The notes under the pieces were generated by a model that ran no database searches, was not told the DNA's origin, and saw only the letters and a list, made by a program, of their open reading frames with translations. Made by a program: the position numbers and the translations under genes. 64,000 nucleotides of DNA from contig NC_092561.1 in NCBI RefSeq assembly GCF_037975245.1, positions 16,375,001-16,439,000 of the forward strand, read 5' to 3'. Source of the DNA: Apostichopus japonicus (lineage: Eukaryota > Echinodermata > Holothuroidea > Aspidochirotida > Stichopodidae). Below are positions 25,498 to 41,330 of the stretch, one piece after another (positions within the stretch are counted from its first letter, which is position 1; each line of letters opens with the position of its first letter).

Positions 25498-27475
25498 ATT
25501 GTTCTTCTCGTGTAGAAGGCTCGACATCCAACGGCTCTTTTAAGGGCCATCCTATATTCCAGAAACGGCAGACTTATCTCCCCCTCCTCAAACATGCAGT
25601 TTCGTTGTCTCTTATTTTAAGTAATCTAACATTGTATCATATATACCTGTTACTCTCAAGCCATTGACCGTGTAGTTGATCACGTTCTGGGGCCCGTTTA
25701 TCGATAATAATAATATTAATAAGTGATATTTATATAGCGCATAATCAGCAAAGCTGCGCCAAAAAAAGAAAAAAAAAAGAAGTAAAAGCCAAAGGCAACA
25801 ATATAAAAAAAAAAAAAAAACACACCCGTACTAAACGATACTAAAACGCATATAGTCCAAAACAATTTAAGAAGCATGTAAATAGATTCAATCATAGTCC
25901 AGGTTTAAATATATATAAGTATGAGGAACTATAGTACAGTAAGAGAATTATTGTAAAAGCCTAAATACTAAACGATACAAAATAGAGCCCTAAACGTAGT
26001 AAATAAATGAAAATTTTTAAATTAAAAAAAAAAAAAAAACATTACAGTAAGAGAATTATTACAAAATCCTAAAACAGATCAAATACCCAATACTGAACGA
26101 TACAAAATAGAGTCTAAACGTACTAAATAAATGAAAGATAAATATTAAAAAAAATAAAATGTTCAGAATTAAGTAACTAGTTCCAAACGTAGTATCTATG
26201 CACAATAACAGTTAAAACACAGTCAATCACACAGTAAAAGCGAGTCTAACATAATATGCTTTCAAAGCAGTTTTTAAAAGTGGTAAGAGAAATGCATACA
26301 CTCACAGAGTTCGGTATAGGCATTCTGGGAGCGCTGACTGAGAAGGCTCTGTCGCCGGTCTTGCATCTTGTTCTCTTCTCCTTGAGCAATTCCTGCGATG
26401 ATGACCGTAGGGTTCTGCTAGGTTTGTACGGTGTAAGGAGACAAGACAGGTATTAGAATCCATAATAATCCATAATAAATCCAACAATAACGATAAATAA
26501 CCTCTAAGTCCTCCCCCACCACACACAAACACTCAATAGTTTCACTTGCGATGATCGCGACATAGCCACATATGAAAATCCGCTCTTTAGTAAGACTGAC
26601 GTTCATTTTTCGCCACTGTCAACTTCTGCACCTTTCTAGCTAATTAGTCTGGAACAATAGCATGCGTGTTACGTAATCGACTCGCCAAGCCTAGCGAGCT
26701 TGGAAAAGTAACTTCCTCGGCTCACATTACCAGTGATCTACCGCGTGAGCCAAATAAAATGCCCGAGGCAAGGGAAACTGTTCTGGCAGTGGTAAAAAAA
26801 GGGCGCATTTTCAAATGATATGTTGTCTCGCATTTGGGACTAATCGTGTAACGGTACAGTCGTGCATGCATTGTGTTCAATGGACAAGTAGCGATTCGGG
26901 AGGGGGGTGGAGGGGTGGGGGAAGTTCGTATTGTCTTGCTTCTTGGGTCGTATGTCTTAGAACTTCACTGGTTTGCTGTATTGGTGAACTGGGGGTTGTT
27001 GCAGAATTTTATTACGTATAATAACCGACTTCACTTGAGTATAAATAAAAGGAGTTTACCCCTGCTCGACCTTCGCAAGAGGTCCTACGGGGGATAATAT
27101 TGAAGTTTTGTAGAATAGACACTTCTTTTTTTTTCCTAGGGAAAGTTGTCTATATAAACAAACAGGAGGTCGGAACTGAAGAGCCAATTAGGTAGGGATT
27201 ACTAAAGGGGGGGGGGACTTCACTTGAGGGAGGGGGTGGATTTCAATTACGGTGTTTTGAAATTTCTAGCAAAATTGCCTATGCATATAACTTATTTTGC
27301 CCGATGCTGGCGTATACATACACACACACATACATTCACTCACACAAAGAAAAGAATTAAGACGACGAATTGCATGTTTCGAGGGAGAGGAATGAGTAAC
27401 TCTCTCTGGGGATATTTGATGGCCCTTAAAAGAGCCGTTGGATTTCGATTCGTCTTCGTGACAGGAAAGATGCAT

Positions 27476-27817
<342 letters not shown>

Positions 27818-28409
27818 TCACAGTAAAATGTAGAAAGTCCCTCAATGTGTGGCATTATATTAGCGATACCCGTCAAGCAGGCGATGTTTTGAACGGACGT
27901 AAGCGAACTACCCCGATGTCTGCATCAGAACCCGTGGGAATGGAAGCTCGGCGGAGTTTGATGCCGTTTCTTGTTCGTCGTGTGATGTTCTATGTTATGA
28001 AATATCGGTGAGGGGTGAATTCGATAAGGCCAAATTTGTCCCGAATGGTCGAATATTGGCTTCACCCTGTCATTCCGTTAAAATATCACACGTAAAATTA
28101 CACTTGACGCTAACTCTGTGTTAGCCTAATCTGACCAATCGACGAAGGTAATGTTCATGACGTCACAATTGGGGATTGCTGACTGACTGTCAAATGCGAA
28201 GCTGGAGGGTTTTCGATAAGAGTTTTCAACAATTTTTCGTCATTTTAAATGGCAGAAAGTCTAAGAAATAGATACTTTATGAAAGTGACTACCATTTTCC
28301 TGCCCGGCATGAGCAGTTTCGACTACCGTTCGCTTAAATTAGGCTCCTGAAATTTGCCATTGCCGCTTAGCTAATCAGAACGACTCGCGGCTGTCGCACT
28401 CGGCCAATC

Positions 28410-28509
28410 NNNNNNNNNNNNNNNNNNNNNNNNNNNNNNNNNNNNNNNNNNNNNNNNNNNNNNNNNNNNNNNNNNNNNNNNNNNNNNNNNNNNNNNNNNN
28501 NNNNNNNNN
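28410..28509. other. Assembly gap (100 N) hiding H3
   Basis: The left flank ends in the H3 CCAAT box (CGGCCAATC) and the right flank starts in the H3/H2A spacer (TGAGGGTCC). In unit D these points are 1543 bp apart and include the H3 TATA box, the whole H3 gene and most of the spacer. One H3 is therefore expected here; extra whole units cannot be excluded. Confidence 0.9.
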
Positions 28510-28692
28510 TGAGGGTCCGAAGCCCCACGATTATTAGGGTTGCAGCTAGCTGATACATCTAACTTAAAAGGAGAAATAAGACACTGACGCAAGCATGTTT
28601 GAGGAGAGGAATGAGTATGTCTTTCTGGGTGATTTGATGGCCCTTAAAAGAGCCGTTGGTAATCGATGGGCGATTGCAATGCAACCTCCCCT

Positions 28693-29073
28693 TTAAGCCT
28701 TCTTGCCTCCGGATGTCTTCTTGGGTAGAAGGACAGCCTGGATGTTTGGAAGAACACCTCCCTGGGCGATGGTGACTCCGCTCAAGAGTTTGTTCAACTC
28801 CTCGTCGTTTCGGATGGCGAGTTGGAGATGACGGGGGATGATCCTGGTCTTCTTGTTGTCACGTGCAGCGTTACCGGCCAATTCCAAGATCTCGGCGGCG
28901 AGGTATTCTAGTACGGCAGCCAGGTAGACGGGTGCGCCAGCGCCGATCCTCTGGGCGTAATTTCCTCTTCGCAGGAACCTGTGTACACGACCTACTGGGA
29001 ATTGAAGCCCTGCTCTTGCAGATCGACTCTTGGCCTTTGCCCTGGCCTTACCACCTTTGCCCCTGCCAGTCAT
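28693..29073 (-). CDS. H2A: Histone H2A (unit E)
   Basis: Complete H2A of 126 residues. Stem-loop at 28639-28654 on the minus strand, 130 bp right of the gap. Confidence 0.98.
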   Translation of the reverse strand: MTGRGKGGKARAKAKSRSARAGLQFPVGRVHRFLRRGNYAQRIGAGAPVYLAAVLEYLAAEILELAGNAARDNKKTRIIPRHLQLAIRNDEELNKLLSGVTIAQGGVLPNIQAVLLPKKTSGGKKA

Positions 29074-29437
29074 GATGAAGTAAATTTGGGTATGTTTTCG
29101 ACTTGAAACGAATCAAAGAAATGATTTGCCTGCCGGAAAGCTCTCATTCAAGTAGTCCGGACTCTAAAGCTACAGCACAGTGCCCTTATGAGGGGATTCT
29201 TTGCCACCCTTTGCCCTGATCGTACAATGCGTGAAAGAATTAAGAAAAGCTTCCGCATTGTGATTGGCCAGCTCGTGTGTGCTGTGCAATGCATAGCACG
29301 TGCTTTGTCAATATGGGAAGTTTTTCTGCTTCGCTGAAGTGATATCAAATCTGTCATAAATACATTTCGCAGCGTGGAGGACACTCATTCACTCATCGCT
29401 TTACTTACCGTATCGCAACGAAAACTTCACGTCCAAA

Positions 29438-29809
29438 ATGGCACCAAAAGCTGCAGGAAAGGGAGCAAAGAAGGCCGCCAAGTCCAAGGCACCTCGCAAC
29501 CCAGGAGACAAGAAGAGGCGAAGGACCAGGCGTGAGACTTACAGTATCTACATCTACAAAGTCATGAAGCAGGTCCACCCAGACACCGGTATCTCTAGCC
29601 GTGCTATGTCTATCATGAACAGCTTCGTGAACGACATCTTCGAGCGTATCGCCGCCGAAGCTTCCCGTTTGGCCCACTACAACAGGAAGTCCACCATCAC
29701 CAGTCGGGAGGTCCAGACCGCCGTCAGACTGTTGCTGCCTGGTGAGCTCGCCAAGCATGCCGTCTCAGAGGGTACCAAGGCTGTCACCAAGTACACCACC
29801 TCCAAGTAG
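29438..29809 (+). CDS. H2B: Histone H2B (unit E)
   Basis: Complete H2B of 123 residues. Stem-loop at 29845-29860. An A-tract in the downstream repeat differs slightly in length from the other units. Confidence 0.98.
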   Translation: MAPKAAGKGAKKAAKSKAPRNPGDKKRRRTRRETYSIYIYKVMKQVHPDTGISSRAMSIMNSFVNDIFERIAAEASRLAHYNRKSTITSREVQTAVRLLLPGELAKHAVSEGTKAVTKYTTSK

Positions 29810-31789
29810 ATTGTTCTTCTCGTGTAGAAGGCTCGACATCCAACGGCTCTTTTAAGGGCCATCCTATATTCCAGAAACGGCAGACTTATCTCCCCCTCCT
29901 CAAACATGCAGTTTCGTTGTCTCTTATTTTAAGTAATCTAACATTGTATCATATATACCTGTTACTCTCAAGCCATTGACCGTGTAGTTGATCACGTTCT
30001 GGGGCCCGTTTATCGATAATAATAATATTAATAAGTGATATTTATATAGCGCATAATCAGCAAAGCTGCGCCAAAAAAAGAAAAAAAAAAGAAGTAAAAG
30101 CCAAAGGCAACAATATAAAAAAAAAAAAAAAAACACACCCGTACTAAACGATACTAAAACGCATATAGTCCAAAACAATTTAAGAAGCATGTAAATAGAT
30201 TCAATCATAGTCCAGGTTTAAATATATATAAGTATGAGGAACTATAGTACAGTAAGAGAATTATTGTAAAAGCCTAAATACTAAACGATACAAAATAGAG
30301 CCCTAAACGTAGTAAATAAATGAAAATTTTTAAATTAAAAAAAAAAAAAAAAACATTACAGTAAGAGAATTATTACAAAATCCTAAAACAGATCAAATAC
30401 CCAATACTGAACGATACAAAATAGAGTCTAAACGTACTAAATAAATGAAAGATAAATATTAAAAAAAATAAAATGTTCAGAATTAAGTAACTAGTTCCAA
30501 ACGTAGTATCTATGCACAATAACAGTTAAAACACAGTCAATCACACAGTAAAAGCGAGTCTAACATAATATGCTTTCAAAGCAGTTTTTAAAAGTGGTAA
30601 GAGAAATGCATACACTCACAGAGTTCGGTATAGGCATTCTGGGAGCGCTGACTGAGAAGGCTCTGTCGCCGGTCTTGCATCTTGTTCTCTTCTCCTTGAG
30701 CAATTCCTGCGATGATGACCGTAGGGTTCTGCTAGGTTTGTACGGTGTAAGGAGACAAGACAGGTATTAGAATCCATAATAATCCATAATAAATCCAACA
30801 ATAACGATAAATAACCTCTAAGTCCTCCCCCACCACACACAAACACTCAATAGTTTCACTTGCGATGATCGCGACATAGCCACATATGAAAATCCGCTCT
30901 TTAGTAAGACTGACGTTCATTTTTCGCCACTGTCAACTTCTGCACCTTTCTAGCTAATTAGTCTGGAACAATAGCATGCGTGTTACGTAATCGACTCGCC
31001 AAGCCTAGCGAGCTTGGAAAAGTAACTTCCTCGGCTCACATTACCAGTGATCTACCGCGTGAGCCAAATAAAATGCCCGAGGCAAGGGAAACTGTTCTGG
31101 CAGTGGTAAAAAAAGGGCGCATTTTCAAATGATATGTTGTCTCGCATTTGGGACTAATCGTGTAACGGTACAGTCGTGCATGCATTGTGTTCAATGGACA
31201 AGTAGCGATTCGGGAGGGGGGTGGAGGGGTGGGGGAAGTTCGTATTGTCTTGCTTCTTGGGTCGTATGTCTTAGAACTTCACTGGTTTGCTGTATTGGTG
31301 AACTGGGGGTTGTTGCAGAATTTTATTACGTATAATAACCGACTTCACTTGAGTATAAATAAAAGGAGTTTACCCCTGCTCGACCTTCGCAAGAGGTCCT
31401 ACGGGGGATAATATTGAAGTTTTGTAGAATAGACACTTCTTTTTTTTTCCTAGGGAAAGTTGTCTATATAAACAAACAGGAGGTCGGAACTGAAGAGCCA
31501 ATTAGGTAGGGATTACTAAAGGGGGGGGGGACTTCACTTGAGGGAGGGGGTGGATTTCAATTACGGTGTTTTGAAATTTCTAGCAAAATTGCCTATGCAT
31601 ATAACTTATTTTGCCCGATGCTGGCGTATACATACACACACACATACATTCACTCACACAAAGAAAAGAATTAAGACGACGAATTGCATGTTTCGAGGGA
31701 GAGGAATGAGTAACTCTCTCTGGGGATATTTGATGGCCCTTAAAAGAGCCGTTGGATTTCGATTCGTCTTCGTGACAGGAAAGATGCAT

Positions 31790-32131
<342 letters not shown>

Positions 32132-32843
32132 TCACAGTAAAATGTAGAAAGTCCCTCAATGTGTGGCATTATATTAGCGATACCCGTCAAGCAGGCGATG
32201 TTTTGAACGGACGTAAGCGAACTACCCCGATGTCTGCATCAGAACCCGTGGGAATGGAAGCTCGGCGGAGTTTGATGCCGTTTCTTGTTCGTCGTGTGAT
32301 GTTCTATGTTATGAAATATCGGTGAGGGGTGAATTCGATAAGGCCAAATTTGTCCCGAATGGTCGAATATTGGCTTCACCCTGTCATTCCGTTAAAATAT
32401 CACACGTAAAATTACACTTGACGCTAACTCTGTGTTAGCCTAATCTGACCAATCGACGAAGGTAATGTTCATGACGTCACAATTGGGGATTGCTGACTGA
32501 CTGTCAAATGCGAAGCTGGAGGGTTTTCGATAAGAGTTTTCAACAATTTTTCGTCATTTTAAATGGCAGAAAGTCTAAGAAATAGATACTTTATGAAAGT
32601 GACTACCATTTTCCTGCCCGGCATGAGCAGTTTCGACTACCGTTCGCTTAAATTAGGCTCCTGAAATTTGCCATTGCCGCTTAGCTAATCAGAACGACTC
32701 GCGGCTGTCGCACTCGGCCAATCAGAATCGAGCACAGGTCGAGTGACGCGATTAGCGGGTTGTTTGAGGGGAGCTGCTTATAACGTGCGGTTTCTTGTAG
32801 TCCGTGCTTCATTACATCTTTGTACTGATAGAACACAGACTGA

Positions 32844-33260
<417 letters not shown>

Positions 33261-34453
33261 ATCGTATCTGTCTCCGACGGATTCTCGAAAACCAACGGCT
33301 CTTTTAAGGGCCATCATATCTACCAGTTAAAGCAGATTTTTCTCTCCCTCCGAACATGCAACTTGTCGTCTCATTATTATTTTTTTTTTTTTTTTTTTTT
33401 TTTTTAATGATTATCATTATTATTGTAATTATTACTTCTATGCTGGGTGGTTGGTGATTCCCTTCGTGCATGATGCAATTCACTAATCAATAATCAAAGT
33501 GAGCTTATCCCTAACTCATAATCATAACCCCTAATCCACACACACACACACTCTATCCTAATCGCCTTGGTATTATAAGCGTGTTAACATGGGTTGACAC
33601 ACATCAGCGTGTATGTTAACGATCTCCAATACAAGAGAAGTAAATCTTAAAAACGTAGTAATATCTCTATCGTTCAAAGCACGGAAGATCTTAAATTTAA
33701 TACCACTGCCATAACAGTTTACCTGCCTCGGGCATTTCAATAGGCTCTCGCAGTAGATCGGGGGAAAATTTGAGCTGATGCTCGTTCCCTCGGCTTGGCT
33801 TTGCGAATTGATTACGTAACACACCGACTAAAATTTCCAGACTTAATAACATTGAAAGGTGCGAAACGATTAATACTTGCGGTAGTATATGCCTCGTTAG
33901 TTGTTACAAGTTTCAAATTTCTAAGACTATTAATAATAAAGCCCTTAGGATCTGACTTAACACCCCAGATGCATTGCTACCAGTAAGCTCATTGAAGCAG
34001 CAAAACTCAATATCTATTTTTATTTCAAACCCCAAAAGTTACAAAAATTATTAATAAATAATAATAATAATAATAAGTTCCCTTTATCCCCTAATCCAAG
34101 ATCTCTTGCTAAATACTTAATTCATAAAACCTGCGGCCAAAATCATGTGAAAAGTTCCCTACATACATTATATATAGTTTTTTAATTTTTTTTATTTTAT
34201 GGGATGTTAGATTTCTGTCCAGCAGGAGTTTTCACTCAAATCTTGGGGTTTCTGACCTTTGGTTTTTGGCTGAGGGTCCGAAGCCCCACGATTATTAGGG
34301 TTGCAGCTAGCTGATACATCTAACTTAAAAGGAGAAATAAGACACTGACGCAAGCATGTTTGAGGAGAGGAATGAGTATGTCTTTCTGGGTGATTTGATG
34401 GCCCTTAAAAGAGCCGTTGGTAATCGATGGGCGATTGCAATGCAACCTCCCCT

Positions 34454-34834
34454 TTAAGCCTTCTTGCCTCCGGATGTCTTCTTGGGTAGAAGGACAGCCT
34501 GGATGTTTGGAAGAACACCTCCCTGGGCGATGGTGACTCCGCTCAAGAGTTTGTTCAACTCCTCGTCGTTTCGGATGGCGAGTTGGAGATGACGGGGGAT
34601 GATCCTGGTCTTCTTGTTGTCACGTGCAGCGTTACCGGCCAATTCCAAGATCTCGGCGGCGAGGTATTCTAGTACGGCAGCCAGGTAGACGGGTGCGCCA
34701 GCGCCGATCCTCTGGGCGTAATTTCCTCTTCGCAGGAACCTGTGTACACGACCTACTGGGAATTGAAGCCCTGCTCTTGCAGATCGACTCTTGGCCTTTG
34801 CCCTGGCCTTACCACCTTTGCCCCTGCCAGTCAT
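34454..34834 (-). CDS. H2A: Histone H2A (unit F)
   Basis: Complete H2A of 126 residues. Stem-loop at 34400-34415 on the minus strand. Confidence 0.98.
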   Translation of the reverse strand: MTGRGKGGKARAKAKSRSARAGLQFPVGRVHRFLRRGNYAQRIGAGAPVYLAAVLEYLAAEILELAGNAARDNKKTRIIPRHLQLAIRNDEELNKLLSGVTIAQGGVLPNIQAVLLPKKTSGGKKA

Positions 34835-35199
34835 GATGAAGTAAATTTGGGTATGTTTTCGACTTGAAACGAATCAAAGAAATGATTTGCCTGCCGGAAA
34901 GCTCTCATTCAAGTAGTCCGGACTCTAAAGCTACAGCACAGTGCCCTTATGAGGGGATTCTTTGCCACCCTTTGCCCTGATCGTACAATGCGTGAAAGAA
35001 TTAAGAAAAGCTTCCGCATTGTGATTGGCCAGCTCGTGTGTGCTGTGCAATGCATAGCACGTGCTTTGTCAATATGGGAAGTTTTTTCTGCTTCGCTGAA
35101 GTGATATCAAATCTGTCATAAATACATTTCGCAGCGTGGAGGACACTCATTCACTCATCGCTTTACTTACCGTATCGCAACGAAAACTTCACGTCCAAA

Positions 35200-35571
35200 A
35201 TGGCACCAAAAGCTGCAGGAAAGGGAGCAAAGAAGGCCGCCAAGTCCAAGGCACCTCGCAACCCAGGAGACAAGAAGAGGCGAAGGACCAGGCGTGAGAC
35301 TTACAGTATCTACATCTACAAAGTCATGAAGCAGGTCCACCCAGACACCGGTATCTCTAGCCGTGCTATGTCTATCATGAACAGCTTCGTGAACGACATC
35401 TTCGAGCGTATCGCCGCCGAAGCTTCCCGTTTGGCCCACTACAACAGGAAGTCCACCATCACCAGTCGGGAGGTCCAGACCGCCGTCAGACTGTTGCTGC
35501 CTGGTGAGCTCGCCAAGCATGCCGTCTCAGAGGGTACCAAGGCTGTCACCAAGTACACCACCTCCAAGTAG
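35200..35571 (+). CDS. H2B: Histone H2B (unit F)
   Basis: Complete H2B of 123 residues. Stem-loop at 35607-35622. The only copy with the one-base-longer H2A/H2B promoter. Confidence 0.98.
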   Translation: MAPKAAGKGAKKAAKSKAPRNPGDKKRRRTRRETYSIYIYKVMKQVHPDTGISSRAMSIMNSFVNDIFERIAAEASRLAHYNRKSTITSREVQTAVRLLLPGELAKHAVSEGTKAVTKYTTSK

Positions 35572-37549
35572 ATTGTTCTTCTCGTGTAGAAGGCTCGACA
35601 TCCAACGGCTCTTTTAAGGGCCATCCTATATTCCAGAAACGGCAGACTTATCTCCCCCTCCTCAAACATGCAGTTTCGTTGTCTCTTATTTTAAGTAATC
35701 TAACATTGTATCATATATACCTGTTACTCTCAAGCCATTGACCGTGTAGTTGATCACGTTCTGGGGCCCGTTTATCGATAATAATAATATTAATAAGTGA
35801 TATTTATATAGCGCATAATCAGCAAAGCTGCGCCAAAAAAAGAAAAAAAAAAGAAGTAAAAGCCAAAGGCAACAATATAAAAAAAAAAAAAAAACACACC
35901 CGTACTAAACGATACTAAAACGCATATAGTCCAAAACAATTTAAGAAGCATGTAAATAGATTCAATCATAGTCCAGGTTTAAATATATATAAGTATGAGG
36001 AACTATAGTACAGTAAGAGAATTATTGTAAAAGCCTAAATACTAAACGATACAAAATAGAGCCCTAAACGTAGTAAATAAATGAAAATTTTTAAATTAAA
36101 AAAAAAAAAAAAACATTACAGTAAGAGAATTATTACAAAATCCTAAAACAGATCAAATACCCAATACTGAACGATACAAAATAGAGTCTAAACGTACTAA
36201 ATAAATGAAAGATAAATATTAAAAAAAATAAAATGTTCAGAATTAAGTAACTAGTTCCAAACGTAGTATCTATGCACAATAACAGTTAAAACACAGTCAA
36301 TCACACAGTAAAAGCGAGTCTAACATAATATGCTTTCAAAGCAGTTTTTAAAAGTGGTAAGAGAAATGCATACACTCACAGAGTTCGGTATAGGCATTCT
36401 GGGAGCGCTGACTGAGAAGGCTCTGTCGCCGGTCTTGCATCTTGTTCTCTTCTCCTTGAGCAATTCCTGCGATGATGACCGTAGGGTTCTGCTAGGTTTG
36501 TACGGTGTAAGGAGACAAGACAGGTATTAGAATCCATAATAATCCATAATAAATCCAACAATAACGATAAATAACCTCTAAGTCCTCCCCCACCACACAC
36601 AAACACTCAATAGTTTCACTTGCGATGATCGCGACATAGCCACATATGAAAATCCGCTCTTTAGTAAGACTGACGTTCATTTTTCGCCACTGTCAACTTC
36701 TGCACCTTTCTAGCTAATTAGTCTGGAACAATAGCATGCGTGTTACGTAATCGACTCGCCAAGCCTAGCGAGCTTGGAAAAGTAACTTCCTCGGCTCACA
36801 TTACCAGTGATCTACCGCGTGAGCCAAATAAAATGCCCGAGGCAAGGGAAACTGTTCTGGCAGTGGTAAAAAAAGGGCGCATTTTCAAATGATATGTTGT
36901 CTCGCATTTGGGACTAATCGTGTAACGGTACAGTCGTGCATGCATTGTGTTCAATGGACAAGTAGCGATTCGGGAGGGGGGTGGAGGGGTGGGGGAAGTT
37001 CGTATTGTCTTGCTTCTTGGGTCGTATGTCTTAGAACTTCACTGGTTTGCTGTATTGGTGAACTGGGGGTTGTTGCAGAATTTTATTACGTATAATAACC
37101 GACTTCACTTGAGTATAAATAAAAGGAGTTTACCCCTGCTCGACCTTCGCAAGAGGTCCTACGGGGGATAATATTGAAGTTTTGTAGAATAGACACTTCT
37201 TTTTTTTTCCTAGGGAAAGTTGTCTATATAAACAAACAGGAGGTCGGAACTGAAGAGCCAATTAGGTAGGGATTACTAAAGGGGGGGGGGACTTCACTTG
37301 AGGGAGGGGGTGGATTTCAATTACGGTGTTTTGAAATTTCTAGCAAAATTGCCTATGCATATAACTTATTTTGCCCGATGCTGGCGTATACATACACACA
37401 CACATACATTCACTCACACAAAGAAAAGAATTAAGACGACGAATTGCATGTTTCGAGGGAGAGGAATGAGTAACTCTCTCTGGGGATATTTGATGGCCCT
37501 TAAAAGAGCCGTTGGATTTCGATTCGTCTTCGTGACAGGAAAGATGCAT

Positions 37550-37891
<342 letters not shown>

Positions 37892-38603
37892 TCACAGTAA
37901 AATGTAGAAAGTCCCTCAATGTGTGGCATTATATTAGCGATACCCGTCAAGCAGGCGATGTTTTGAACGGACGTAAGCGAACTACCCCGATGTCTGCATC
38001 AGAACCCGTGGGAATGGAAGCTCGGCGGAGTTTGATGCCGTTTCTTGTTCGTCGTGTGATGTTCTATGTTATGAAATATCGGTGAGGGGTGAATTCGATA
38101 AGGCCAAATTTGTCCCGAATGGTCGAATATTGGCTTCACCCTGTCATTCCGTTAAAATATCACACGTAAAATTACACTTGACGCTAACTCTGTGTTAGCC
38201 TAATCTGACCAATCGACGAAGGTAATGTTCATGACGTCACAATTGGGGATTGCTGACTGACTGTCAAATGCGAAGCTGGAGGGTTTTCGATAAGAGTTTT
38301 CAACAATTTTTCGTCATTTTAAATGGCAGAAAGTCTAAGAAATAGATACTTTATGAAAGTGACTACCATTTTCCTGCCCGGCATGAGCAGTTTCGACTAC
38401 CGTTCGCTTAAATTAGGCTCCTGAAATTTGCCATTGCCGCTTAGCTAATCAGAACGACTCGCGGCTGTCGCACTCGGCCAATCAGAATCGAGCACAGGTC
38501 GAGTGACGCGATTAGCGGGTTGTTTGAGGGGAGCTGCTTATAACGTGCGGTTTCTTGTAGTCCGTGCTTCATTACATCTTTGTACTGATAGAACACAGAC
38601 TGA

Positions 38604-39020
<417 letters not shown>

Positions 39021-40213
39021 ATCGTATCTGTCTCCGACGGATTCTCGAAAACCAACGGCTCTTTTAAGGGCCATCATATCTACCAGTTAAAGCAGATTTT
39101 TCTCTCCCTCCGAACATGCAACTTGTCGTCTCATTATTATTTTTTTTTTTTTTTTTTTTTTTTTAATGATTATCATTATTATTGTAATTATTACTTCTAT
39201 GCTGGGTGGTTGGTGATTCCCTTCGTGCATGATGCAATTCACTAATCAATAATCAAAGTGAGCTTATCCCTAACTCATAATCATAACCCCTAATCCACAC
39301 ACACACACACTCTATCCTAATCGCCTTGGTATTATAAGCGTGTTAACATGGGTTGACACACATCAGCGTGTATGTTAACGATCTCCAATACAAGAGAAGT
39401 AAATCTTAAAAACGTGAGTAATATCTCTATCGTTCAAAGCACGGAAGATCTTAAATTTAATACCACTGCCATAACAGTTTACCTGCCTCGGGCATTTCAA
39501 TAGGCTCTCGCAGTAGATCGGGGGAAAATTTGAGCTGATGCTCGTTCCCTCGGCTTGGCTTTGCGAATTGATTACGTAACACACCGACTAAAATTTCCAG
39601 ACTTAATAACATTGAAAGGTGCGAAACGATTAATACTTGCGGTAGTATATGCCTCGTTAGTTGTTACAAGTTTCAAATTTCTAAGACTATTAATAATAAA
39701 GCCCTTAGGATCTGACTTAACACCCCAGATGCATTGCTACCAGTAAGCTCATTGAAGCAGCAAAACTCAATATCTATTTTTATTTCAAACCCCAAAAGTT
39801 ACAAAAATTATTAATAAATAATAATAATAATAATAAGTTCCCTTTATCCCCTAATCCAAGATCTCTTGCTAAATACTTAATTCATAAAACCTGCGGCCAA
39901 AATCATGTGAAAAGTTCCCTACATACATTATATATAGTTTTTTAATTTTTTTTATTTTATGGGATGTTAGATTTCTGTCCAGCAGGAGTTTTCACTCAAA
40001 TCTTGGGGTTTCTGACCTTTGGTTTTTGGCTGAGGGTCCGAAGCCCCACGATTATTAGGGTTGCAGCTAGCTGATACATCTAACTTAAAAGGAGAAATAA
40101 GACACTGACGCAAGCATGTTTGAGGAGAGGAATGAGTATGTCTTTCTGGGTGATTTGATGGCCCTTAAAAGAGCCGTTGGTAATCGATGGGCGATTGCAA
40201 TGCAACCTCCCCT

Positions 40214-40594
40214 TTAAGCCTTCTTGCCTCCGGATGTCTTCTTGGGTAGAAGGACAGCCTGGATGTTTGGAAGAACACCTCCCTGGGCGATGGTGACTCC
40301 GCTCAAGAGTTTGTTCAACTCCTCGTCGTTTCGGATGGCGAGTTGGAGATGACGGGGGATGATCCTGGTCTTCTTGTTGTCACGTGCAGCGTTACCGGCC
40401 AATTCCAAGATCTCGGCGGCGAGGTATTCTAGTACGGCAGCCAGGTAGACGGGTGCGCCAGCGCCGATCCTCTGGGCGTAATTTCCTCTTCGCAGGAACC
40501 TGTGTACACGACCTACTGGGAATTGAAGCCCTGCTCTTGCAGATCGACTCTTGGCCTTTGCCCTGGCCTTACCACCTTTGCCCCTGCCAGTCAT
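40214..40594 (-). CDS. H2A: Histone H2A (unit G)
   Basis: Complete H2A of 126 residues. Stem-loop at 40160-40175 on the minus strand. Confidence 0.98.
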   Translation of the reverse strand: MTGRGKGGKARAKAKSRSARAGLQFPVGRVHRFLRRGNYAQRIGAGAPVYLAAVLEYLAAEILELAGNAARDNKKTRIIPRHLQLAIRNDEELNKLLSGVTIAQGGVLPNIQAVLLPKKTSGGKKA

Positions 40595-40958
40595 GATGAA
40601 GTAAATTTGGGTATGTTTTCGACTTGAAACGAATCAAAGAAATGATTTGCCTGCCGGAAAGCTCTCATTCAAGTAGTCCGGACTCTAAAGCTACAGCACA
40701 GTGCCCTTATGAGGGGATTCTTTGCCACCCTTTGCCCTGATCGTACAATGCGTGAAAGAATTAAGAAAAGCTTCCGCATTGTGATTGGCCAGCTCGTGTG
40801 TGCTGTGCAATGCATAGCACGTGCTTTGTCAATATGGGAAGTTTTTCTGCTTCGCTGAAGTGATATCAAATCTGTCATAAATACATTTCGCAGCGTGGAG
40901 GACACTCATTCACTCATCGCTTTACTTACCGTATCGCAACGAAAACTTCACGTCCAAA

Positions 40959-41330
40959 ATGGCACCAAAAGCTGCAGGAAAGGGAGCAAAGAAGGCCGCC
41001 AAGTCCAAGGCACCTCGCAACCCAGGAGACAAGAAGAGGCGAAGGACCAGGCGTGAGACTTACAGTATCTACATCTACAAAGTCATGAAGCAGGTCCACC
41101 CAGACACCGGTATCTCTAGCCGTGCTATGTCTATCATGAACAGCTTCGTGAACGACATCTTCGAGCGTATCGCCGCCGAAGCTTCCCGTTTGGCCCACTA
41201 CAACAGGAAGTCCACCATCACCAGTCGGGAGGTCCAGACCGCCGTCAGACTGTTGCTGCCTGGTGAGCTCGCCAAGCATGCCGTCTCAGAGGGTACCAAG
41301 GCTGTCACCAAGTACACCACCTCCAAGTAG
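40959..41330 (+). CDS. H2B: Histone H2B (unit G)
   Basis: Complete H2B of 123 residues. Stem-loop at 41366-41381. Last undamaged gene before the divergent unit H. Confidence 0.98.
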   Translation: MAPKAAGKGAKKAAKSKAPRNPGDKKRRRTRRETYSIYIYKVMKQVHPDTGISSRAMSIMNSFVNDIFERIAAEASRLAHYNRKSTITSREVQTAVRLLLPGELAKHAVSEGTKAVTKYTTSK

